Shown one piece after another: positions 1 to 4,865 of a stretch of 8,048 nucleotides of DNA. The DNA lies in NCBI GenBank assembly GCA_017745015.1, contig JAGIAF010000162.1:1-8048 (forward strand), in the 5' to 3' direction. A program made the position numbers and the translations under genes. Position 1 is the first letter of the stretch. Every line of letters starts with the position of its first letter. The notes under the pieces are model-generated. The model did no database searches. It saw only the letters and a list, made by a program, of their open reading frames with translations, and was not told the DNA's origin. This DNA is from Bdellovibrio sp. (GTDB lineage: Bacteria; Bdellovibrionota; Bdellovibrionia; Bdellovibrionales; Bdellovibrionaceae).

Positions 1-45
1 ATTCAGATGTTCCCGCTGTCGCAACCGGAAGATTTGGGAAAGTAA
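1..45 (+). CDS. Possible 3' end of a plus-strand gene (partial)
   Basis: Frame 1 is open from the window edge to a TAA at 43-45 and reads IQMFPLSQPEDLGK. The stop lies 10 bases before the stop of the convergent minus-strand gene, the usual arrangement for two genes meeting tail to tail. Only 14 residues are visible, so the family cannot be named and the reading frame could be chance. The call rests on position and the absence of any other use for these bases. Confidence 0.35.
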   Translation: MQMFPLSQPEDLGK

Positions 46-57
46 AGAGACTTACTT
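40..57. terminator. Weak stem-loop between convergent stop codons
   Basis: AAGTAA at 40-45 and TTACTT at 52-57 form a 6-base-pair inverted repeat with a 6-base loop. It covers the TAA at 43-45 on the plus strand and overlaps the TAA (56-58) of the minus-strand gene. It could be a small bidirectional terminator. The stem is AT-rich and there is no long T-run, so it may equally be chance symmetry of two TAA stops. Confidence 0.2.
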
Positions 58-541
58 AGTTGTATTTCTCTAAGAAGCGGAAGTAGTGATTTTCAAGAGT
101 ATCGATTTCCATCTTTTCATCGTGGGAATCGCGTACATCCGGCAGAGTGAGTTTGATCTTCCCGCCAACGGACTTGTATTCCAAAAACTTGGTGAAGAGC
201 ACTTGAGTCTCTTCACCTGAAGTTTCATTATAATAGGGTACAAAGAAGCTTTCAATTTCGGCTTTCGCCGGCAAAAAGCCGTCAACTAAGTTTAACTGAT
301 TTACGAAGACGCGCGGGCAGTGGAACAAGCGCAAGCGCTGACATTCGATACTGTAAATCCAAGAGTGGAAATTACGAATCCCCAGGGAGTTGATTGACTT
401 TAAGTCTTTCAAATCCAAATTCAAGTCAAACTGAGGGTTTACCTCAACGCCATCCAATGACGACGAGTACTCATTTAAACTTCCGCGAAGGGAGATTGTG
501 GTAGTTTTATCCGCAACTGCAAATGAAAGCTGTAAAGGCAT
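56..541 (-). CDS. Small STAS-like protein, last gene of the sigma-factor operon
   Basis: A 161-residue soluble protein with no signal peptide or membrane segment. Residues about 5-75 read like a STAS fold: a short beta opening (ISLRGSLNEYSS), then a strand and turn, DLNLDLKDLKSINSLGIRNF. Here INSLG (50-54) sits where anti-sigma-factor antagonists carry their DSSG phosphorylation loop. Ser52 would take the place of the phosphoserine, but the Asp is Asn and the second Ser is Leu, so a classical SpoIIAA switch is doubtful. The rest is charged, with no recognised domain. The ATG follows the stop of the upstream gene after 2 bases, which implies translational coupling. In this operon the inferred role is a cytoplasmic partner or regulator of the sigma/anti-sigma pair. 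STAS assignment is by pattern only. Confidence 0.6.
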   Translation of the reverse strand: MPLQLSFAVADKTTTISLRGSLNEYSSSLDGVEVNPQFDLNLDLKDLKSINSLGIRNFHSWIYSIECQRLRLFHCPRVFVNQLNLVDGFLPAKAEIESFFVPYYNETSGEETQVLFTKFLEYKSVGGKIKLTLPDVRDSHDEKMEIDTLENHYFRFLEKYN

Positions 542-543
542 CG

Positions 544-1041
544 CTATTCCACAATCACTTTCGGAGTCGGCAGAGGCTTCTTCTCCACTTTCATGGGAGC
601 ATCTGGATTTGCCAGCGTTGCTTTGATTCGATTGGAGATATCTTGTTTGAATTGAAGATATTGGATCGTGCGATCTAAACCCAAGAGCGGCTTCAACTTT
701 TCAAGTTCTTCTTCGCTTACTTTGTTGTAGGCGATCAGATTCTTTTTGTAGGAGTTGAACTCGTCATTCTTTTTTGCAGTTGTTGCGGCTTGACCCATTT
801 TAGTTACGCCTTCTTGCAGGGCCTTGTTCAGATCGGCTTTTTTCTTATTCAGAGTTTTTACGATTTCAGTGAATTTCTTTTCTTCAGTGGAGGAGAGTTT
901 TAATTCATCACTCATTTTCCAAATGAACAGCTCCTCGAGCTGGTTTCGCTTTTCATTGCTTTGAGCGAAAACAGCCAGGGGCTGCAATAGGAAGTTAAGA
1001 GTCAAAATGAATACTGAAATTTTCCAGCGCACGTCGTTCAC
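544..1041 (-). CDS. Exported Spy/CpxP-like periplasmic protein
   Basis: A 165-residue protein with a signal peptide: residues 1-26 have a basic start (R5, K7), a hydrophobic core and a VFA-Q cleavage site after residue 26. The mature part is almost wholly helical and charged, with ELKLSSTEEKKF at about 46-57, where Spy/CpxP/ZraP-type proteins carry their L-T-x-x-Q segment. A short Pro- and Lys-rich tail (150-165) follows. It has no cysteines. Such proteins bind unfolded proteins or metals in the periplasm and often sit beside envelope-stress regulators. Position directly after a sigma/anti-sigma pair fits a sensor or stress chaperone. The start is GTG at 1041, 11 bases after the preceding stop, with no clear ribosome binding site and inside an inverted repeat, so expression may depend on coupling. 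Family membership is inferred from architecture rather than an exact motif. Confidence 0.65.
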   Translation of the reverse strand: MNDVRWKISVFILTLNFLLQPLAVFAQSNEKRNQLEELFIWKMSDELKLSSTEEKKFTEIVKTLNKKKADLNKALQEGVTKMGQAATTAKKNDEFNSYKKNLIAYNKVSEEELEKLKPLLGLDRTIQYLQFKQDISNRIKATLANPDAPMKVEKKPLPTPKVIVE

Positions 1042-1072
1042 CCGTCGGGTGATTAGTGTGCACTATCACCCG
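1038..1072 (-). promoter_or_regulatory. Overlapping inverted repeats at the anti-sigma / Spy-like junction
   Basis: Two palindromes share an arm. TCACCCG (1038-1044) pairs with CGGGTGA (1046-1052) across one base and covers the GTG start at 1041. The same CGGGTGAT (1046-1053) can instead pair with ATCACCCG (1065-1072), with an inner AGT/ACT step, making a 27-base stem-loop over the last codons and stop of the upstream gene. In the minus-strand mRNA these are mutually exclusive, and the longer one leaves the GTG less hidden. A role in coupling translation of the two genes is inference. Confidence 0.4.
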
Positions 1073-1529
1073 TGATTTTGAGTTTTGCTATTCTGAAATT
1101 TTCAGACGATTCGCTGGCTACGTCCACTAAAAAGTCAGATTCTGTTTGAGAGCTGATTAAAGTCTGGGAGATCTCGTCAGGAGACAAAAGAGCTTCCATA
1201 ACAATTCGTTCACGACCATCGCTAGCTAGGCCCGCGCGTTGCATTCCTTCATTTACTTTTGCTAAATGTGGAATCATAAAAGTGGACATCAATAGAACTG
1301 ACATCACGCCACCGACTGGGTAAAGCCAACCTCTCCAGTGTGCGCGGAGAATATTCCGGGGACGCATCATCACCGGCGCTGGAGCAATTTCAACTTGCTC
1401 GACCTCAGCCATGATTTTGTCATGAAGCTTGTTAAAAAAGTCTTCATTCATCGGAAGCTCAAGGTCGTCATTCTCCTTGAGCCCTTTACGGACATTATCT
1501 AAACGATTCATCGAATCCATGCGATCCAT
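1053..1529 (-). CDS. Probable anti-sigma factor, single membrane segment
   Basis: A 158-residue protein immediately downstream of an ECF sigma factor gene, with a 6-base gap. Layout: a charged cytoplasmic part, 1-66, containing LPMNEDFFNKLHDKIMAEVE; one membrane segment at about 68-87 (WLYPVGGVMSVLLMSTFMIP); and an outer domain of about 70 residues. This is the topology of anti-sigma factors that hold an ECF sigma at the membrane and release it on periplasmic signals. It contains no cysteine, so it lacks the zinc HxxxCxxC motif of ZAS-type anti-sigmas, and any sigma contact must use the N-terminal helices differently. Three Met codons (1, 4, 7) are possible starts; the first is best, with GGAAGGG nine bases upstream. 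Function rests on position and topology; no family motif was recognised. Confidence 0.7.
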   Translation of the reverse strand: MDRMDSMNRLDNVRKGLKENDDLELPMNEDFFNKLHDKIMAEVEQVEIAPAPVMMRPRNILRAHWRGWLYPVGGVMSVLLMSTFMIPHLAKVNEGMQRAGLASDGRERIVMEALLSPDEISQTLISSQTESDFLVDVASESSENFRIAKLKITGDSAH

Positions 1530-1535
1530 CCAAAT

Positions 1536-2159
1536 TTACCCTTCCGCTTCCGCATAACGAGTACACATTTCAGTGAAGAAGCCACCAACTTCTTCAGTCC
1601 AGTTTTTGAGGTCCTCTTGTTCCTCAAAAGTTTGGCGCAACTTCATCAAGGCATGGCGGTAGTTTGCCTTGGCCGTGTCATATGGACATTCCATGATGTC
1701 GGCAATTTCGTTAAAGCTTAAATCTTCGTAAACACGTAGAACCAATGCTGTCTTCTGCTTCAGTGGCAGCTTGTTCACTTCTTTTTGAAGAATGTCCGCC
1801 ACCGCCCCGTGAACCAGAGTGTTTTCAGCCTCCGCTTCTACTGCAAGATGCACGTCTTCGTGATCAACAGTTTCGCGCTTGAATTCGCGAAGCTTGTTGC
1901 GAGCCGTGTTCACAGCAATCTGGAACAACCAGCTCTTGAACGAAGCGCGACCTTCAAAGGAATTCAGTTTCTCGTAAGCTTTGATGAAAGCTTCCTGAGT
2001 AACGTCCTCTGCGGCGTCCATGTCCTTCACAAATCTCAAACTCAATCGCAGCACACTTCTCTGATGTCGTTTCACGAGTTCGGAGAAAGAGCGTCTGTCT
2101 CCTGACTTAACTCTTTCTACAAGTTCAAGATCTGATAGTACTAAGAGATCTTTCTGCAT
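1536..2159 (-). CDS. ECF (RpoE-like) RNA polymerase sigma factor
   Basis: A 207-residue sigma-70 family protein of the ECF group. It redirects RNA polymerase to a stress regulon. Region 2 spans about 25-95, with the region 2.2 core DAAEDVTQEAFIKAY (48-62) and the -10-recognising segment FKSWLFQIAVNTARNKL. Region 4 spans about 127-178, with LPLKQKTALVLRVYEDLSFNEIADIM (broken here only by the family consensus) followed by the DNA-reading helix PYDTAKANYRHAL. There is no region 1 or 3, as expected of ECF factors. A C-terminal tail of about 30 acidic residues is longer than usual. It is the first gene of a four-gene operon with its presumed anti-sigma factor. The leader at 2160-2200 shows no obvious strong promoter or ECF-type GAAC box, so autoregulation is not visible. 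Confidence 0.93.
   Translation of the reverse strand: MQKDLLVLSDLELVERVKSGDRRSFSELVKRHQRSVLRLSLRFVKDMDAAEDVTQEAFIKAYEKLNSFEGRASFKSWLFQIAVNTARNKLREFKRETVDHEDVHLAVEAEAENTLVHGAVADILQKEVNKLPLKQKTALVLRVYEDLSFNEIADIMECPYDTAKANYRHALMKLRQTFEEQEDLKNWTEEVGGFFTEMCTRYAEAEG
1539..1545 (-). promoter_or_regulatory. Ribosome binding site of the anti-sigma gene inside the sigma gene's end
   Basis: On the minus strand GGAAGGG forms part of the last two sense codons (GAA GGG) of the sigma factor gene and precedes the ATG at 1529 by nine bases. It selects the first of three nearby Met codons and ties translation of the two genes together. Confidence 0.65.
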
Positions 2160-2358
2160 ATATGACTCGCTTCTGTATAAATTCGGTTAACTTACTGAAT
2201 TTTTTTCCCTGAAGAGCCATTCTGCCCCCCTCAACACCCCGTAAATTCGTCCCCCAAACCGCGGTGCCTACGCTCTTACACTAGAGCAACGATGATGCCA
2301 AAATGTGCGAAGTCAAAGTGGCACTAAATATATGAAAACATTTAGGAATTACGCTTTT
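2160..2358. other. Sigma-operon leader, no gene seen
   Basis: About 200 bases upstream of the sigma gene. On the minus strand the stretch next to the ATG is AT-rich, then G-rich runs follow at about 2222-2256 (C-runs on the plus strand). I see no convincing -35/-10 pair for the sigma operon and no open frame with protein-like composition. The promoter of the operon must lie here or further upstream, but I cannot place it. Confidence 0.4.
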
Positions 2359-2367
2359 TGTTATACT
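2359..2367 (+). promoter_or_regulatory. Extended -10 promoter for a candidate RNA
   Basis: TG-T-TATACT at 2359-2367 matches the extended -10 pattern (TGn plus TATAAT, five of six). No good -35 lies 16-18 bases upstream (ATTTAG or similar), which extended -10 promoters tolerate. Predicted start of transcription is about 2374. The -10 sits in the palindrome TATAC-TAT-GTATA (2362-2374), and the start overlaps ATAAGA-GAT-TCTTAT (2372-2386), either of which could be an operator or a 5' hairpin. Confidence 0.45.
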
Positions 2368-2373
2368 ATGTAT

Positions 2374-2585
2374 AAGAGATTCTTATGGAGCGAAGCGGCC
2401 AGCCAAGTGTTGCCGCTGCGGCTGCTTACTCGGACAGTCCTCGCTCTTTTTGGTTCGCCGGCTTCGTGGTGGATTTGGGTTCGATGTTGTTGCTGGTATG
2501 TCTATATATATTGGATTTTCTGCGGAACTCGACGCATCCGTAGCGGCAACACTTGGCTGGCCTTAGTTCATCGGTATCTATTTTT
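2374..2585 (+). ncRNA. Candidate structured non-coding RNA closed by a 25-bp stem
   Basis: No protein-like frame covers this stretch; the open frame on the plus strand gives a Trp/Cys/Arg-rich sequence typical of non-coding DNA. Arms at 2397-2421 and 2538-2562 are inverted repeats of 25 bases with a single difference, which in plus-strand RNA becomes a G-U pair, so the stem would be unbroken. Pairing can resume inside (UGC 2424-2426 with GCA near 2534; AGUCC 2436-2440 with GGAACU near 2524), leaving an internal bubble. A promoter-like extended -10 lies just upstream, and a short T-run ends at 2585. The shape, a long rod with a bubble, recalls 6S RNA, but I could not match 6S sequence landmarks. 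Alternatives are a minus-strand RNA or a remnant mobile element with terminal inverted repeats. Ends are approximate. Confidence 0.3.
2397..2562. repeat. Long inverted repeat, 25-base arms, 116-base spacer
   Basis: The left arm (2397-2421) begins GGCCAGCCAAGTG and the right arm (2538-2562) ends CACTTGGCTGGCC. They are reverse complements at 24 of 25 positions, the exception being G2418 opposite T2541. No target-site duplication is visible just outside the arms, which argues against a simple transposed unit. The terminal GGCTGGCCTT of the right arm (2555-2564) recurs exactly 100 bases downstream at 2655-2664. Confidence 0.85.
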
Positions 2586-2696
2586 CTAGAATAACAGCTC
2601 GGTGGCATTTTGGCGTTTTCATTTCATTTAGCTCATGCCCCTCAGACGTTAACGGGCTGGCCTTCGGCGCCGCCGTTTGGGGGCGGGGAGTCGCAG
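2586..2696. other. GC-rich palindromic spacer, no gene
   Basis: This stretch holds a second copy of GGCTGGCCTT (2655-2664), the palindrome CGGCGCCG (2665-2672) and a small stem CCGCC (2670-2674) with GGCGG (2682-2686). The short minus-strand frame crossing it is repetitive and starts inside the REP-like cluster, so I do not call it a gene. It resembles intergenic palindrome clusters rather than a decayed gene. Confidence 0.4.
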
Positions 2697-2762
2697 AAAA
2701 GGTGCCAGGTTCTTTTTCGGAAAAAGTGCCTGCTTTGTTTTCGCTAAAAGAAGCAGGCACCT
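2697..2762. repeat. REP-like cluster of GGTGCC/GGCACC palindromes
   Basis: Three related words are packed here: GGTGCCAGG (2701-2709), AGTGCCTGC (2725-2733) and, inverted, GCAGGCACC (2753-2761). AGGTGCC (2700-2706) can pair with GGCACCT (2756-2762), enclosing CTTTTT-CGG-AAAAAG (2712-2726) and the 10-bp stem described as the terminator. Dense GC palindromes next to a gene's stop codon are typical of REP or RAYT-associated elements; membership of such a family is an inference that needs genome-wide copies. Confidence 0.45.
2721..2760 (-). terminator. Intrinsic terminator of the lipoprotein gene
   Basis: Read on the minus strand, GTGCCTGCTT (2760-2751) follows the stop codon without a gap. It pairs perfectly with AAGCAGGCAC (2735-2726) over a 15-base loop, and TTTTT (2725-2721) follows at once. 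A 10-bp GC-rich stem with a T-run is a standard rho-independent terminator for the two-gene minus-strand operon ending at 2761. Confidence 0.8.
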
Positions 2763-3801
2763 ATTTGATTAGGTCTTTGAGTTTTTGTTCTGGGTTTTCG
2801 GCGGTTTCTAGGGCTTTGCATTTTTCGATGAAGATGCTGAAGTCTTTGTTGCTTTGTTGGTAAAGCGTTTCGAAGTCGTTTAGGTCTTGCATGTAGGTTT
2901 TGTAGACCAGGAGTCTGGCGTTGTTGAGTTGTGCGCTGGTGAACTTGTCGTAGTTCTTTGTGTGCATCTTTGGAAGAACTGTTGTTTTGAATTTTTCTTG
3001 GATTTCTTTGATACGGTCTTTGCGTTTTTCTTCGGCGCGTTCGTTGACCGGTAAATTTTTATACCAGGCAGAGAGATCTTTTAGTTCTGCGGAGATGAAT
3101 TCCGAGAAGATCTTGTCGTCTTCGTTATCTTTTTTAATTTGCGCTAAAGTTGGGGAGTTTTCTCCCTCCGTTTTTAAGTAATATTGTTCGGCGCCTTTGT
3201 TGCCTAGGAACATCGCCAGGCGTTCGTTGAAGTCTGCGGCGTGTTTGATGTACAGAGTGGCGTGAACCGTCTCGTGGATGATGGTGTTGACCAGGTCGTA
3301 GTCTTTATAACGCATCATCGAACTTAGCAGAGGATCCTTGAACCAACCCAATGTTGAATAGGCGGAGACTCCGCGCATATAAGTGTCGAGATTTTCTTTT
3401 TGAAGTTCTTTTTCTTCTTCTTTGGCGTCAGCTTCGTTGAAATAACCTTTGTAGGGCATTGTTCCTACGAATGGGTAGGACCACTGATAGTGCTTTAATT
3501 CCCACTTGTACGCCGCACTCACTACGTAAGTTACGTAGGGGCGATCTAACTTCACGTAGGATGTGTAGTTCTCAGTGGGTTTCAGATGCAGATCTTTTTC
3601 TGCGAACTCACGAGCTTTCTGTGCGAGTTCTAATTTCTTTTTTTCTTCTGCAGTAAGTTTTGGATCCTTCAAAGCTTCGTCAATAGGCACGCGGCTGTTG
3701 AGGAGTTTCATCTGATTGTAGGCGGAGCTCGTGTAGTAGCTGACTTGGCAGCCACCAACCAGGAGCGGGAAAAGAATCAAAGCATATTTTAGAGAACCCA
3801 A
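2761..3801 (-). CDS. Predicted aminopeptidase lipoprotein (HEXXH zinc enzyme)
   Basis: A 346-residue envelope protein. Residues 1-18 are a lipoprotein signal with lipobox LVGGC, so Cys18 would be lipidated. The zinc site is HETVH (176-180) inside TIIHETVHATLYIKH, followed by FNERLAMFLG, where Glu193 is placed to be the third ligand as in gluzincin peptidases. This order, and the preceding GVSAYSTLGWFKDP segment, fit the predicted-aminopeptidase family (COG4324 / Pfam Aminopep), whose substrate is not known. The remainder is helical and Lys/Glu-rich. The best start is TTG at 3801 with AGG six bases upstream; it gives a complete lipoprotein signal and overlaps the previous gene's end by 13 bases. 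It ends in a strong terminator. Likely role: peptide trimming at the periplasmic face or cell surface. Confidence 0.85.
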   Translation of the reverse strand: MGSLKYALILFPLLVGGCQVSYYTSSAYNQMKLLNSRVPIDEALKDPKLTAEEKKKLELAQKAREFAEKDLHLKPTENYTSYVKLDRPYVTYVVSAAYKWELKHYQWSYPFVGTMPYKGYFNEADAKEEEKELQKENLDTYMRGVSAYSTLGWFKDPLLSSMMRYKDYDLVNTIIHETVHATLYIKHAADFNERLAMFLGNKGAEQYYLKTEGENSPTLAQIKKDNEDDKIFSEFISAELKDLSAWYKNLPVNERAEEKRKDRIKEIQEKFKTTVLPKMHTKNYDKFTSAQLNNARLLVYKTYMQDLNDFETLYQQSNKDFSIFIEKCKALETAENPEQKLKDLIK

Positions 3802-4361
3802 GTCAGACCTGCGCGAATTGCGGAGTCGTTGGTTTTAGAGTCACCACTGATGGGAGTTTCCCAAGCATCGTAACTGAATTTCAAGCCAAATTGCTCAGTC
3901 AGTGCGATCTTCAAGCCCACACCGTAACTTGGTGCCACAGCAGTTTCTGGATCGTTGGAGTAAGAGTCTTGGTTTTCAATTTTAATTGTTTGCTTACGGC
4001 TGATTTGCGCCATGCCACCTTTAATGTATGGTTGGAAGAGCGCCTTTTTTTCTGCCAATATCAAAATCAAATCGGCACCTAGGATTTGGGATTTTTGAAT
4101 GGTCGTGCGTTTTGGGTCCCCGGCAAATGCTTTAGAGACCACTACGGCTTGCGCATCAGTGTAACTCAACTCAAGAGCAATGCGCTCCCAGAAGTAAAGC
4201 GACAGCGAGCCCGTGATGGATTCTGTTTCATTGTAGTTGTTGGAATCGTAAGTCTGAGTCTTGTGACCGTATTGAGCGCCAATTTCTGTATAAACGGCAT
4301 GTGCTGAAAATGAAAAAACGGTCATCACGAACAAGGTAGCAGCATATAAAAATCTATTCAT
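3789..4361 (-). CDS. Outer-membrane beta-barrel protein (OmpA/OmpW-like size)
   Basis: A 190-residue protein with a signal peptide (residues 1-22, cleavage after SAHA). The mature chain alternates short amphipathic strands with Gly, Tyr and Asn-rich turns: TEIGAQYGHKT, ESITGSLSLYFW, IALELSYTDA, SQILGADLILIL, FQPYIKGGMAQI, PSYGVGLKIAL, FGLKFSYDAWETP, AIRAGLTWVL. That makes about eight strands, the size of small barrels with a closing aromatic-rich strand. It shows no cysteine and no C-terminal OmpA peptidoglycan domain. Which barrel family it belongs to cannot be settled by eye. It is first in an operon with the aminopeptidase lipoprotein, whose TTG start lies within its last codons, so the two products may act together in the outer membrane. 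Confidence 0.75.
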   Translation of the reverse strand: MNRFLYAATLFVMTVFSFSAHAVYTEIGAQYGHKTQTYDSNNYNETESITGSLSLYFWERIALELSYTDAQAVVVSKAFAGDPKRTTIQKSQILGADLILILAEKKALFQPYIKGGMAQISRKQTIKIENQDSYSNDPETAVAPSYGVGLKIALTEQFGLKFSYDAWETPISGDSKTNDSAIRAGLTWVL

Positions 4362-4417
4362 ATTCTTCTGATATTACCAAGGCTTAGTGGTGAGTGACAT
4401 GAATTCCGGCACCCTCT

Positions 4418-4450
4418 GGACTAAAGGAAGCAATACTTCTACTATAGTCC
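4418..4450. promoter_or_regulatory. Inverted repeat directly upstream of msrB
   Basis: GGACTA (4418-4423) pairs with TAGTCC (4445-4450), and inside it GGAAG (4426-4430) pairs with CTTCT (4436-4440) over the loop CAATA. The only Shine-Dalgarno-like word before msrB, AAAGGAAG, is about 21 bases from the ATG and lies inside this structure. In the DNA it sits between two divergent genes and could be an operator; in the msrB mRNA it could control ribosome access. Both are inference. Confidence 0.35.
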
Positions 4451-4451
4451 T

Positions 4452-4865
4452 ATGACAGAGAAAAAACTGAAATGCGGTCTGCCACAAGATGAAGCTGAAC
4501 TAAAAAAGATTCTGACGCCTGAACAATTCAGAATCATGGTCGAGAACGGAACGGAAGCTCCTTTCCGCAATGCCTATTGGGATAATCACGAGCCAGGAAT
4601 TTACGTGGATGCGATTTCCGGAGTGCCGTTGTTCTCCAGCGAAGACAAGTTTGATTCGGGTTCGGGATGGCCAAGTTTCACCAAACCCATCAAGGCTGAA
4701 GCTATCGAAGAATTGCCGGACTATTCTCACGGGATGGTTCGTGTCGAAATTCGCGCGAAAGATTCCAATTCTCATTTGGGTCATGTGTTTGATGACGGTC
4801 CTGGACCAACAGGTCTGCGCTACTGCATCAATTCTGCGTCGTTAAGATTCATTCCAAGAAAGTAG
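4452..4865 (+). CDS. msrB: Peptide-methionine (R)-S-oxide reductase, zinc-free type
   Basis: A 137-residue cytoplasmic repair enzyme that reduces methionine-R-sulfoxide in proteins. The SelR/MsrB domain fills the chain: GTEAPF (33-38), DSGSGWPSF (68-76), SHGMVRVEIR (92-101), HLGHVFDDGPGPTGLRYCINSASLRF (108-133 as the family signature). The catalytic cysteine is Cys125 with His108, His111 and Arg123 around it. Both zinc pairs are gone: DAIS (53-56) and AKDS (102-105) replace the two CxxC motifs, and the usual recycling Cys is Ser71. The only other cysteine is Cys8. It stands alone on the plus strand, and its TAG abuts the convergent gene's stop. No signal peptide is present. Confidence 0.95.
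   Translation: MTEKKLKCGLPQDEAELKKILTPEQFRIMVENGTEAPFRNAYWDNHEPGIYVDAISGVPLFSSEDKFDSGSGWPSFTKPIKAEAIEELPDYSHGMVRVEIRAKDSNSHLGHVFDDGPGPTGLRYCINSASLRFIPRK

Noticed and set aside
2160..2200. Promoter for the sigma operon (TATACA near 2180)
   Set aside because: The implied leader would be too short to keep the ribosome binding site, and no -35 fits.
2397..2562. 6S RNA or insertion-sequence remnant as a firm call
   Set aside because: The hairpin shape fits 6S loosely, but I could not match its conserved bubble sequence. No transposase fragment or target-site duplication is visible, so only a generic structured-RNA candidate is reported.
2305..2589. 94-codon plus-strand frame in the intergenic gap
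   Set aside because: Composition is Trp/Cys/Arg-rich and unlike a protein, it has no ribosome binding site, and its bases are better explained by the inverted repeat and candidate RNA.
2426..2760. Two 60-codon minus-strand frames after the lipoprotein gene
   Set aside because: They run across the terminator, REP-like palindromes and the inverted repeat, and show no ribosome binding site or domain.
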